Counted from the stretch's first letter, positions 33,809 through 42,103 are shown. The stretch: 58,596 nt of DNA from CAYHHI01 sp964356335 (GCA_964356335.1 CAYHHI010000019.1:1-58596); one strand, 5' to 3'. A program made the numbers and translations. The notes: generated by a model not told the origin, from the letters alone.

Positions 33809-35141
33809 CTCAATCCCGAAGGAACAAAGCAAGGCTGTTTCGGAACGGGTATTGTTCGCGCTTGTCATCCTGGCTGGGATCATAATGCTCATCATGGCAG
33901 TCGTCGTCAACTCCTACCTCCTTCGTTTCCTGAGCCCCGATCACAATCTCGGCCGGGTAGCAATTGGACGGACACACTGGTCACAGTTCAGGTTTCTAGT
34001 GGCCGGTGTCTTGCTGATTGCGGTAGCAGCTCTCTGCCATAGGTACGGAGTCTTCGCCAATCTGGCGAGACGGCGTATCCTCACGAACGTGGTCCTTATG
34101 ATCGGCGCTCTTGTGGTATTCATGTTCGCGGCCAATAATGCGCTAGTGACCGTGTTCGCTAATCCTCGCCTTACCACCGTCTTTATCAGGGACGATGCTC
34201 TCGGATGGAGATTGCGACCCAATGCTGATGACTACTATGAGGGCGGGCGATACATTATAAGCTCTAAGGGCTTAAGGTCCCCTCACTCAGAGTATAGGAA
34301 ACCACCCAACACGAAGAGAATTCTCCAGCTTGGGGATTCCGCGACGATTGGAAACGGCCTACCGTACGAAGAGACAACAGCGTACATACTGGAGGCGGCA
34401 TTTGCGGACAAACTCAAGCAAGTCTCCGTGGAAGTTATCAATGCAGCCTGTGACGGCTATTCCCCCTGGCAAGAAGGTGCGTTCTTGAAGATGGAGGGTC
34501 TGGAATATTCTCCGGACATAGTGACAGTTGGGTTCGTCCTTAATGATGTTACGGAGAAGTTCAGTCTTAGGAGATTCGGCGGGCATGGTATTGGTGGCCA
34601 GCTCGCGGCTTCGAGGAACCAGCATGGTATTTCGGATTTCCTGTTTTACCGAATCATCAATAGAACGCCGATTTACCAATTCATAACGTATATGTCCCTC
34701 AGAATAAGGTTCGGAAAAGACATACAGGCAGGGGCTAAGAGACTGGAAAGGCTACGTGAAGAAGATCTGATCTTCCACCACGATGGTGAGGTCGTCAGGC
34801 AAGCGTGGGCGGAGACTCTTGAGGAGCTCTCCGGCATCAGGCAGATCTGCTCTGAAAATGGTATCCAGATGGTGCTCCTATTCATTCCCTTTGAATTTCA
34901 GGTCAACCTGCCTGATTCGATGGCACATCCGCAACGGACCTTGCAGGATTTCTGTGTGCGAAACGGTATAGGCTATATTGACATCACGCCGATACTGGTG
35001 AGCGATATGATAAGTGGTAACAGAAAGAGTGGCTACTATTTCAAGGACACGATACATCCGAGTGCCGAGGGCAACCGGCTTATAGCCATGGCGGTCCTCG
35101 ATTACATTGAGAACAACAGGCTTTTGGGAGAGGTAAACTGA
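33792..35141 (+). CDS. Membrane-anchored SGNH/GDSL hydrolase
   Basis: A 449-residue protein with three N-terminal transmembrane helices (about residues 17-40, 67-90 and 100-120) and a C-terminal SGNH hydrolase domain. The four blocks are readable: GDSATIGNG (catalytic Ser), ACDGYSPW (Gly block), VGFVLNDVT (Asn block) and DTIHPSAEGN (catalytic Asp and His). Such enzymes remove or transfer acyl groups on glycans or lipids, here probably outside the cytoplasmic membrane. GGAGG is 6 nt before the ATG. Its presence in the same operon as the carbamoyltransferase suggests that it acts on the same molecule. Confidence 0.88.
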   Translation: MNGNTDSIPKEQSKAVSERVLFALVILAGIIMLIMAVVVNSYLLRFLSPDHNLGRVAIGRTHWSQFRFLVAGVLLIAVAALCHRYGVFANLARRRILTNVVLMIGALVVFMFAANNALVTVFANPRLTTVFIRDDALGWRLRPNADDYYEGGRYIISSKGLRSPHSEYRKPPNTKRILQLGDSATIGNGLPYEETTAYILEAAFADKLKQVSVEVINAACDGYSPWQEGAFLKMEGLEYSPDIVTVGFVLNDVTEKFSLRRFGGHGIGGQLAASRNQHGISDFLFYRIINRTPIYQFITYMSLRIRFGKDIQAGAKRLERLREEDLIFHHDGEVVRQAWAETLEELSGIRQICSENGIQMVLLFIPFEFQVNLPDSMAHPQRTLQDFCVRNGIGYIDITPILVSDMISGNRKSGYYFKDTIHPSAEGNRLIAMAVLDYIENNRLLGEVN

Positions 35142-35144
35142 CTC

Positions 35145-35312
35145 ATGGACATCAGAACGAAACTGGGTATCGTCAGTGAGCTCGGGTCATTCCTGAAGAA
35201 CCGAAAGAGATGGTGGCTGCTGCCAGTCATCATCTTTCTGATAGCACTCAGTGCATTCATAGTATTCACCGAGGGCTCAGCCCTGGCACCTCTGATCTAC
35301 GCCCTGTTCTAG
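35145..35312 (+). CDS. DUF5989-like 55-residue membrane protein
   Basis: A short frame immediately after the SGNH hydrolase stop (3 bp). It encodes M-D-I-R-T-K-L-G-I-V-S-E-L-G-S-F-L-K-N-R-K-R-W-W, then a transmembrane helix (LLPVIIFLIALSAFIVFTEG), then SALAPLIYALF at the end. The layout (amphipathic start, basic-Trp cluster before one helix, SALAPxIYxLF tail) is that of the DUF5989 family, which I know as a regular neighbour of SxtJ and carbamoyltransferase genes. Too small for most gene finders. Function unknown; likely a small subunit of a membrane complex with SxtJ. Confidence 0.82.
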   Translation: MDIRTKLGIVSELGSFLKNRKRWWLLPVIIFLIALSAFIVFTEGSALAPLIYALF

Positions 35313-35528
35313 GATGCCTTTGGCCGAGTAGGGCCCAGATGTATGTTCTCTGGTGCACGTCGGACTCTCAGTCATAAGGGCCAAGCGTTACCCAATGCCA
35401 GATGTGACTTCACCCAAGATTACGGCATTGCGGGCACGACCCTGTCTTAGCGCTTGCCCTCAAGACAACAACGTAGTAATTTGGTCACATGTAAGCCAGT
35501 GAGGGGTAATCCAAAAAGGAGTGTGAGC
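35313..35528 (+). other. Gap between the carbamoyltransferase operon and rpmB
   Basis: 216 bp without a gene. It contains an inverted repeat CAATGCC (35393-35399) / GGCATTG (35424-35430) with a 24-base loop and a weak promoter closer to rpmB. Confidence 0.4.
35454..35482 (+). promoter_or_regulatory. Weak candidate promoter for rpmB
   Basis: TTGCCC (35454-35459), 17 bp, TAATTT (35477-35482). Only the spacing is good. It is the best candidate in the 216-bp gap before rpmB. Confidence 0.25.
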
Positions 35529-35720
35529 ATGTCTCAGAGATGTGAAGTATGTGGCAAGGGGCCTGCCTTCGGCAGCAAGATAAGCCACGCGCATAACGTC
35601 ACGGCGAGAAGATGGAATCCCAACCTCCAGCATGTCAGAGTGAAGGTGGCTGGCAAGGTCAAGAAGATGTACGTGTGTACGAGGTGCCTCAAGTCCGGCG
35701 CAGTCGAGAAGGCCCCCTAG
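35529..35720 (+). CDS. rpmB: 50S ribosomal protein L28
   Basis: L28, 63 residues, a structural protein of the large ribosomal subunit. It begins MSQRCEVCGKGPAFGSKISHAHN and continues TARRWNPNLQHVRVKVAGKVKKMYVCTRCLKSG. The paired cysteines (C-x2-C near the start and C-x2-C near the end) make it the zinc-binding type. I start at ATG 35529, which has AAGGAG upstream; an in-frame TTG at 35454 would add 25 unrelated residues. Its stop codon overlaps that of the converging radical SAM gene. Confidence 0.96.
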   Translation: MSQRCEVCGKGPAFGSKISHAHNVTARRWNPNLQHVRVKVAGKVKKMYVCTRCLKSGAVEKAP

Positions 35721-37297
35721 GCACCCTTTGATTTGCGCAGCTTATCTCTAAGCCCGTTTCTTGTGACGCCGCTATCGATGAAGTCCCAGGGAAGGGGCTT
35801 TTCTACGTCGAGGTCTGCGTGGATGTCAACAGGTGTTCGGTGTTTGAGCATCGCCCTCACGGGAATCTTCTTTTCGGCTGCCTCGAGAAGTGCACGCGAA
35901 AGCCTCCTGTCCCCTCTTGAGAGCACGGCTTCGAGCCAGGCTTCTTCAAACGAACCTAACTTGAGGGAGCAACCTTTGATGGCGGAGATCGTCTTGAGAA
36001 TCTTCGCGCGCCTCGACAGGGTTTCTCTCTCGGCAAAGCCACACCATTGGAAGGCTGTGTGCGGCTTGGGAACAAAGGGGCCGACGGCAATGCTCAGTCT
36101 CGCCTTTCCCCGCAGTTCTGCAAGCTCACGAACCAGAGCCACGGTGGCCCTTACGTCTTCGTCGGTCTCTCCGGGCAGGCCGATCATGAAGTAGAGTTTG
36201 ATCGTGCGGATACCGGCCTGGCCAAGAATCTTTACAGCGCCAGTGACTTGGTCTCGTGAGATGCGCTTTCCTATCTTGGCTCTCAAGGTCTCAGACCCGG
36301 CTTCAGGGGCAATGGTGATCGTCCTGATGCCGCATTTGACGATTAGATCCGCAATCTCAGGCGTTATCTCGTCTGCCCTTAGGGATGCGAGCCCGACCCG
36401 GCGGCCTTCTTCGGCGAGCCTCTTCAAGACCGGTATGAGCGCGGGGTGATCGCCGACAGCCGTACCCACGAGGCCGATCTTTTTGAATTCAAGAGCACGC
36501 TCCAAGATCGCTGCTTCACTCCGCATCCGGACAGGCCTGTAGAGATTGCCGGCGGCACAGAAGAGACAACCTCTTCCGCATCCCCTGCCGACTTCCACAA
36601 GGAACATGCTGCCAAAGTGAGATGCAACCTGACTCGCAGGCTCGGAGGCGATACTCTCAACCCGGCTCCACACTCTTTTCACTTCGTGATCGCCCAACGA
36701 CGGAATGTACACACCTTCAATCTGGGAAAGCGACTCCAGGAGATGAGGCTTTGAGAGACCCCTGGCTTTGGCATCGTCGATCGCTGCCAGAAGCGAATCA
36801 ACGACTGGCTCCACTTCACCCACAACTATGGCATCCACAAAATCCGCAATCGGCAGAGGATTCATCGCCATGGTGAAGCCACCGCATATCACAAGTGGAA
36901 ACGGTTCGCACCTGGCTTCGGCAAGCGGTGGCATGCCGGCAGTGATCAGAAGCTCGGGTATATGAGCAAAGTCATTCTCGTACGACACCGAGAAGCCCAC
37001 GATGTCGAAGCGTCTTACTTCCACACGCGACATCTGGCCGAGGAGGAGTCCCTGTTTCGGGGACAAGATCGCGTCACGCCGGCCCGGAAGGAGTCCCTTC
37101 TTAGGCGACAAGACCCCACCCCACACGCCGCCCCCGCCCTCGGGGCCCTCGGGCAGATATGATACGTCCGCCACACGCAGTCGTACTCTCAGGATTTCGT
37201 AGACTTTGAGGAAACCAAGGCTCGCGAAGGCAACTTCTTTTGTGTTGGGGTAAATGATTACTGCCGAAAGGTCCAACAAAGGAGTGCTATTGGACAC
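35717..37297 (-). CDS. B12-binding-domain radical SAM protein
   Basis: A 526-residue radical SAM enzyme. The N-terminal part has a cobalamin-binding-like domain (YPNTKEVAFASLGFLKVYEIL ... FDIVGFSVSYENDFAHIPELL ... PLVICGGFTMAMNPLPIADFVDAIVVGE). The radical SAM core has the [4Fe-4S] motif GCGRGCLFCAAG (C-x3-C-x2-C), then ITIAPEAGSETLRAKIGK and LYFMIGLPGETDED. This matches the TIGR03960/YgiQ-like family with no defined substrate. Between residues about 65 and 92 there is a non-conserved insertion with the peptide LSPKxGLLxG twice. The GTG start at 37297 overlaps the TPR gene stop by 11 bp; an alternative TTG at 37354 would add 19 residues that look like out-of-frame TPR sequence. Confidence 0.85.
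   Translation of the reverse strand: MSNSTPLLDLSAVIIYPNTKEVAFASLGFLKVYEILRVRLRVADVSYLPEGPEGGGGVWGGVLSPKKGLLPGRRDAILSPKQGLLLGQMSRVEVRRFDIVGFSVSYENDFAHIPELLITAGMPPLAEARCEPFPLVICGGFTMAMNPLPIADFVDAIVVGEVEPVVDSLLAAIDDAKARGLSKPHLLESLSQIEGVYIPSLGDHEVKRVWSRVESIASEPASQVASHFGSMFLVEVGRGCGRGCLFCAAGNLYRPVRMRSEAAILERALEFKKIGLVGTAVGDHPALIPVLKRLAEEGRRVGLASLRADEITPEIADLIVKCGIRTITIAPEAGSETLRAKIGKRISRDQVTGAVKILGQAGIRTIKLYFMIGLPGETDEDVRATVALVRELAELRGKARLSIAVGPFVPKPHTAFQWCGFAERETLSRRAKILKTISAIKGCSLKLGSFEEAWLEAVLSRGDRRLSRALLEAAEKKIPVRAMLKHRTPVDIHADLDVEKPLPWDFIDSGVTRNGLRDKLRKSKGA
37044..37113. repeat. Duplicated 25-bp palindromic unit inside the radical SAM gene
   Basis: The plus strand carries AGGAGTCCCTGTTTCGGGGA+CAAGA (37044-37068) and a second copy at 37089-37113, 21 of 25 bases identical, 45 bp apart. 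The first copy contains GTCCC/GGGAC arms able to form a hairpin. The distance of 15 codons keeps the frame, so the protein shows the peptide repeat LSPKxGLLxG. Confidence 0.7.
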
Positions 37298-38954
37298 TCT
37301 GCTTACCGGTGGATGGTTTGTCGAGAACAAACGCCTTCTTCTCGGCAAGCGCAACGACGTTGTGAGGATCTATGGCCAGGACCTCATCAATCTGCTTCAG
37401 TGCCTCCGCTTCCCTGCCCAATCGCCTCAGGGCGAAACTCAACGCGATCCTCGCCTCCGCGAAATTGGCGTTGATCTGCAAGGCACCTTCGAATTCCGAA
37501 ATCGCCTTCTCGGGCTCGTTCTGGGCAAGATAAGTCTCTCCCAGCCTGTACCTCACGTCAGCAAAACCCGGAGAAGCATCCTTGGCCTGTTCGAAATAGG
37601 CAGCTGCTCCCCCAAGGTCATCCCGCTTCTTCGCTATCTCGCCGAGGTGAAGCAGGGCCTCGGTATGCCTGGGCTCGATCTCGACCGACTTCAAGAAAAG
37701 GACTTCGGCTTTATCCAGGTCCCCCTTCCTGAGATAAGCAACGCCAAGCGTTGAGTAAACGGAAGGATTCCCTGGATCCTCTGAAGTCGACCTTTCAAGC
37801 AGGCGGACAGCGCTGTCATAGTCGCCCACTCCCAGCATCAGGTGGCCCGTGAGCCCCATCTCTTTATCGACGCCATAATCAATGGAGAGCGCCCCCATGA
37901 TCTCCTGCTTTGCCTGGGCTTCACGGCCCAAGAAGTACAGGCATGCCGCGGCGTAGTATCTGGCGCGGGCGTAGGCCGGCAGGATGCGCAAGGCCTCCTT
38001 GAACTCGACCAGGGCCTCCTCAATGAGCCCCATCTTGAAGAGAGCAAGTCCTAGACAGCAGTGGATGTCAGGATAGCAGGATGCAAGCCCACGTGCCTTC
38101 TCAAACTGCTCGCGGGCCTCCGCGTACTGCCCCCTGGCCATGAAAGCATTCCCAAGGTAGAAGATGGCATCCACGTAGGTGGGGTTTATCTCAAGCGCCG
38201 CCTTGAGCTCGGCGGCGGCCTCATCAACCTGCCCCTTCTCGAGATAGACAATGGCCAGCTTTAGCCTCACATCGGCCCAGGCCGGCTTGCTCGTCTTGGC
38301 GTTCTCGAACTCGCTTATGGCGTTTTCGAGGTCACCCCTGTTATAGGCCTCGACCCCCCGGTCCACGTGCTCATGGCATACGCGCCGTTCCTCCATCACG
38401 CCCTTGAGGTTCCCAAGCAACGACTCGATCGCCTGGGCGTGATACCTTCCCGATACGGGGTGCGAAGGGAGATTTCCAACCTCGAGCCCGTAATCGATCG
38501 CCCGCCTGAGTTCAGACTTTGCGGCAGCCCGGTCTCCCACTTCGTGGAGGCATATCGCAAGGTGACATCGCGCCTCGACGTACTCGGGATTCATCTCGAT
38601 CGCTGCCTTGAGCGCACCGACGGCCTCCTCGAAGCGTCCGAGATTCTCATAAACTATTCCGAGGTAGTAGTGCAGATCGGGAAACTCGGGATTTACCTCG
38701 AGAGCCTTCTTGAACTCCTGAAGGGCCTCCTCGTATCTGCCGCACTGAGAATGCAAGAGCCCGATATTCGCCCGGGCTCTCGCGGCATAGAAAACCCCAA
38801 GGTTGTAGTAAGGACTCTGATGGTCCTGGGTCGCCGATATTACCTTTTCGAATTCGGCAATGGCTTCTTCATACTTGCAATTGGTATAGAGCTCCATGCC
38901 CTTAAGGTAATGATCGTCCTTCTTGGTCCGGAAGACCTTGTCAAGGAGTGACAT
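37287..38954 (-). CDS. Large tetratricopeptide-repeat protein
   Basis: A 555-residue protein made almost wholly of about 14 TPR units, e.g. GMELYTNCKYEEAIAEFEKVI, PDLHYYLGIVYENLGRFEEAVGALKAAIEMNPEY and FADVRYRLGETYLAQNEPEKAISEFEGALQINANF. There is no signal peptide or transmembrane segment, so it is probably cytoplasmic and serves as a scaffold. The ATG at 38954 has GAGG 7 nt upstream. It follows ftsZ by 70 bp in the same direction and is overlapped at its 3' end by the radical SAM gene. Its place after the division genes may mean co-transcription, not a shared function. Confidence 0.93.
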   Translation of the reverse strand: MSLLDKVFRTKKDDHYLKGMELYTNCKYEEAIAEFEKVISATQDHQSPYYNLGVFYAARARANIGLLHSQCGRYEEALQEFKKALEVNPEFPDLHYYLGIVYENLGRFEEAVGALKAAIEMNPEYVEARCHLAICLHEVGDRAAAKSELRRAIDYGLEVGNLPSHPVSGRYHAQAIESLLGNLKGVMEERRVCHEHVDRGVEAYNRGDLENAISEFENAKTSKPAWADVRLKLAIVYLEKGQVDEAAAELKAALEINPTYVDAIFYLGNAFMARGQYAEAREQFEKARGLASCYPDIHCCLGLALFKMGLIEEALVEFKEALRILPAYARARYYAAACLYFLGREAQAKQEIMGALSIDYGVDKEMGLTGHLMLGVGDYDSAVRLLERSTSEDPGNPSVYSTLGVAYLRKGDLDKAEVLFLKSVEIEPRHTEALLHLGEIAKKRDDLGGAAAYFEQAKDASPGFADVRYRLGETYLAQNEPEKAISEFEGALQINANFAEARIALSFALRRLGREAEALKQIDEVLAIDPHNVVALAEKKAFVLDKPSTGKQSVQ

Positions 38955-38978
38955 GGCTAAACCTCAGTTCAGCTTCCA

Positions 38979-38998
38979 GCGGTCGTGGAAGCGACCGC
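38979..38998 (-). terminator. Hairpin between ftsZ and the TPR gene
   Basis: GCGGTCG (38979-38985) and CGACCGC (38992-38998) form a 7-bp stem with a 6-base loop 25 bp before the TPR start codon. No T-run follows on the minus strand, so it may be an attenuator or mRNA-processing site instead of a full terminator. Confidence 0.4.
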
Positions 38999-39024
38999 GA
39001 CAGCTCGTAGTTGCTTTAGCCTCT

Positions 39025-40176
39025 TTACTCGCTATGCCTCCTCAGGAAAGCAGGCGTATCATAATCTACCTCAAGACAGGGATCCAGTGATATCCTGGCT
39101 TCTCCATCTACTTCTGGTATCTCTCTTCTTCTGAAAGCCCGCTGAAAAGGGTTGGTGCTTATCCTTGTCGCCTCGGCCTTTTCACTCGCATGAGCCTCGG
39201 CCCTCTCAGCCCTTTCCGCCACCTGCCCAAGGCCCGTGGCAATCACCGTAACCCGGAGCTCGTCAGTCAAGGATTCATCAACGGCCATACCAAAGATGAC
39301 ATTGGCTTCTGAGCCGGAAGCTTCATATATGGCATTCGCGGCTTCGCACACTTCGGCGAGGGTCATCATCGGGTTTCCTGTGACGTTGATGAGAAGGCCC
39401 CTTGCGCCAGCAATGCTCACGTCATCAAGGAGAGGACTCCTGAGGGCGCGGGTGGCTGCCTCTTTGGCCCTGTTATCGCCCGTGGCGCTGCCCGTACCCA
39501 TTATGGCGTCGCCCTTCTCGGACATTATAGCTCTTACGTCGGCAAAGTCCAGATTGATCTCTCCGGGCCTTGTAATCAGATCGGAAATCCCCCTGGTTGC
39601 CTTGAGCAGTATCTCGTCCGCGACAGCAAAGGCATCAAGAAGCGGTGTGTCCTTTGCGACCACCTGGAGCAGCTTCTGGTTGGGGATCGCGATCACGGTG
39701 TCAGCCTGCTTCCTGATCTCGGTGATGCCGTCCTCCGCCTGCCGCATGCGCTTCTTGCCTTCGAATATGAAGGGCTTGGTGACGACGGCGACCGTCAGGG
39801 CTCCAGCCTTCTTGGCGACTTCGGCAACCACGGGGCCTGCACCCGTACCCGTGCCGCCACCCATCCCGGCCGTGACAAATACCATATCCGCGCCCGCCAC
39901 CACCTCTTCGATTACTTCGCGGTCCTCCTCGGCAGACCTCCGCCCAATCTCAGGGTCTCCGCCCGAGCCAAGGCCCTTGGTGATGCGGCTGCCGATCTGG
40001 ACCTTTGTTGCGGCAGAGCACTTGTTAAGGGCCTGGCAGTCTGTATTCAGGGCGATGAATTCGACGCCCTGGAGACCGGAGAAGATCATGCGGTTGACTG
40101 CGTTGCCTCCAGCTCCGCCGACTCCGATCACTTTCATCTTTGCATTGCCTGCGTTCTCGATTTCAAACCGGATCAT
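39025..40176 (-). CDS. ftsZ: Cell division protein FtsZ
   Basis: FtsZ, 383 residues, the tubulin-like GTPase that forms the Z ring. The N-terminus has IGVGGAGGNAVNRMI, and the GTP signature GGGTGTGAGPVVAEVAKK lies near residues 105-122. NLDFADVRAIMSEKGDAIMGTG is the T7 loop region with the catalytic Asp. The C-terminus ends with a conserved FtsA/ZipA-binding peptide, YDTPAFLRRHSE, after a short variable linker. It is the last gene of the canonical dcw order, 31 bp after ftsA. Confidence 0.98.
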   Translation of the reverse strand: MIRFEIENAGNAKMKVIGVGGAGGNAVNRMIFSGLQGVEFIALNTDCQALNKCSAATKVQIGSRITKGLGSGGDPEIGRRSAEEDREVIEEVVAGADMVFVTAGMGGGTGTGAGPVVAEVAKKAGALTVAVVTKPFIFEGKKRMRQAEDGITEIRKQADTVIAIPNQKLLQVVAKDTPLLDAFAVADEILLKATRGISDLITRPGEINLDFADVRAIMSEKGDAIMGTGSATGDNRAKEAATRALRSPLLDDVSIAGARGLLINVTGNPMMTLAEVCEAANAIYEASGSEANVIFGMAVDESLTDELRVTVIATGLGQVAERAERAEAHASEKAEATRISTNPFQRAFRRREIPEVDGEARISLDPCLEVDYDTPAFLRRHSE

Positions 40177-40207
40177 TTAACCTCGCTCCTCTTTTTGAAG
40201 CATCCTT

Positions 40208-41440
40208 TTAGAAGAAGCCTCTGAACCATCTCCTGACCTTGCCGACAACACTTCCTAAGCCACGGTCCTCTTCGCCTACAGAGACACCCCCTTTCATGAT
40301 CAGGTTACCCGCATAGTGGAGTAGTCCCACTCCTGTTGACATCTTGGGATCTCTTACGTATTCTCTCAAGCCACCAACATCTTCAGGCGTGCCCACCCTC
40401 ACCGGTATGGAGAGTACCTCTTCTGCCAGGTCCTCAATCCCGCGGAGCAACGATGCCCCTCCGGTCAGGACCACACCGGCACCCAGAACTTCATAGTATT
40501 CGCTCTTGCGCAGTTGCCCTTTGACAAGGCTGAAGATATCATCAAGCCTTGCATCTATGATCTGGGCGATCACGCGCTTCGATATTTGTCTCGCTCGCCT
40601 GCCTTGCACGCCCTCGACGTCCACAAGGCCGTCGTCAGCCACGGCAGCTCGCGTCGATCCATGATCGATCTTGATGTTCTCCGCCTGTCCGAAGGGAGTG
40701 CGGAGGCCCACTACCATGTCATTGGTGATATTGTTGCCTCCCAGGCCGAGAATCGCCGTATAGCGTATGGCGCCATCCTTGAAGATCGATATGTCGGTCG
40801 TCCCGCCCCCGATATCCACGACGGCAACGCCGAGATCCATCTCCTCAGGTGTGAGGATCGCGGTCCCCGTGGCAAGCGGCTGAAGAACCAGGCCGGCAAC
40901 GTCAATGCCAGCCTTCTTCACCGACTTGATCACATTCTGAGCGCAGGTTGCAGCACCTGTGATTATGTGAGCCCTCACCTCGAGCCTTATGCCCGCCATG
41001 CCCACGGGAAAATCGATGCCATCCTGGTCATCGACCACAAACTCCTGGGGAATCACGTGTAGAATGAGCCTGTCACTCGGCACAACCACCGCCCGTGCCG
41101 CGTTCACGACCCGCTCCACGTCGCTCAGGGTGATCTCTTTCTCGGGTTTTGAGACCGCCACCACACCGGTGGAGTTCATGCCCTTTATGTGATCCCCTGA
41201 TATGCTCACGTAGGCAGACCTTACCGAACAACCTGCCATGATCTCAGCTTCGGCCACCGCCTGCTCAATGGCGGCAACTGTCTTATCTATGTCAACGATG
41301 ACTCCTTTTCTCACACCTTCACACTTCTTCTTGCCGACCCCGATCACGTTGGGTTTGCCGCCGCCATCGACTTCGGCTATGATCACAGCGACCTTGGTTG
41401 TGCCCAGGTCCAATCCCATCACCCTCACAGGCTGAGCCAA
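40208..41440 (-). CDS. ftsA: Cell division protein FtsA
   Basis: FtsA, 410 residues, the actin-like protein that ties FtsZ to the membrane. Motifs: VMGLDLGTTKVAVIIAEV (phosphate 1), AVVDIGGGTTDISIFKDG (phosphate 2), VVLTGGASLLRGI (adenosine motif) and the C-terminal amphipathic helix GKVRRWFRGFF. I start at the TTG at 41440, because AGGAGG lies 7 nt upstream; a TTG two codons earlier is too close to that ribosome-binding site. With this start, ftsQ and ftsA are separated by 2 bp. Confidence 0.97.
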   Translation of the reverse strand: MAQPVRVMGLDLGTTKVAVIIAEVDGGGKPNVIGVGKKKCEGVRKGVIVDIDKTVAAIEQAVAEAEIMAGCSVRSAYVSISGDHIKGMNSTGVVAVSKPEKEITLSDVERVVNAARAVVVPSDRLILHVIPQEFVVDDQDGIDFPVGMAGIRLEVRAHIITGAATCAQNVIKSVKKAGIDVAGLVLQPLATGTAILTPEEMDLGVAVVDIGGGTTDISIFKDGAIRYTAILGLGGNNITNDMVVGLRTPFGQAENIKIDHGSTRAAVADDGLVDVEGVQGRRARQISKRVIAQIIDARLDDIFSLVKGQLRKSEYYEVLGAGVVLTGGASLLRGIEDLAEEVLSIPVRVGTPEDVGGLREYVRDPKMSTGVGLLHYAGNLIMKGGVSVGEEDRGLGSVVGKVRRWFRGFF

Positions 41441-41442
41441 AA

Positions 41443-42096
41443 TCAAACCTCCTTCTCGATGTCGCGATGTGGCTCGTTACATTTGACAACAACCTGGCGG
41501 GCGAACCGCAGATCGACCGTCTTTGGTGATGCATTGAGCCGTTTGAGATGCAACAGCACTTGGTTGAGTTTTTCCACTTTGCGTTTATAATCTCCGCCCC
41601 CAAAGTCCACCGTGACCCCTCCGCGGAGAATCACTCTCGGGTCGTTGAGGTTCTCGAGATTGACCTCGGAAAGCATCTTCATCATCTCGGGCTTCTCATC
41701 AAAGGCCCTGACGATCGCAAGTCCAACCACGACTTCAGCCGAGGAAATGTTATCGCCAAGAGCCTTGGTAGCAGGGAGGAAGCCTGTGAGAACCGGCAGG
41801 TCACATCTCGCGGAGGCCGTATCGCAAGAAGCGACATAGCCATCCTTGTCAAGACCGAGGACCTCGCCCTGGGCAGCAATAAGAACGTAGGTAGGTCCTG
41901 CACACGGCGCTATCGGCGCGGAAGCAACGATCCCATCAATGCTTGAACGGATGCACGAGACAGCACCTCTTATATCGCGACCGAGACTCTCAAAGCCACG
42001 GAACCACTTGGGATTCAAGACATGTGTCCCCGTGAGTGTGATTCCCAGTGACATGACTCCCACAATCACGATTGATTGGAAACTTGCCCTGAACAT
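41443..42096 (-). CDS. ftsQ: Divergent FtsQ/DivIB cell division protein
   Basis: A 217-residue protein in the ftsQ position. It has an N-terminal transmembrane segment (about residues 6-25, SIVIVGVMSLGITLTG) with almost no cytoplasmic tail, then an extracytoplasmic domain. The only readable family landmark is LPVLTGF, followed by helical VVGLAIVRAFDEKPEM and VDFGGGDYKRKVEKLNQVLLHL, as in the beta-domain of DivIB/FtsQ. The POTRA domain looks short or absent: family members are usually 250 or more residues. Identity rests largely on position between murB and ftsA. Its role is to bridge early and late divisome proteins. Confidence 0.8.
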   Translation of the reverse strand: MFRASFQSIVIVGVMSLGITLTGTHVLNPKWFRGFESLGRDIRGAVSCIRSSIDGIVASAPIAPCAGPTYVLIAAQGEVLGLDKDGYVASCDTASARCDLPVLTGFLPATKALGDNISSAEVVVGLAIVRAFDEKPEMMKMLSEVNLENLNDPRVILRGGVTVDFGGGDYKRKVEKLNQVLLHLKRLNASPKTVDLRFARQVVVKCNEPHRDIEKEV

Positions 42097-42103
42097 GCCG
42101 GCC

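Noticed and set aside
37298..37354. Upstream TTG start for the radical SAM gene
   Set aside because: The added 19 residues are an out-of-frame reading of the TPR gene, without a ribosome-binding site; the GTG at 37297 is more consistent.
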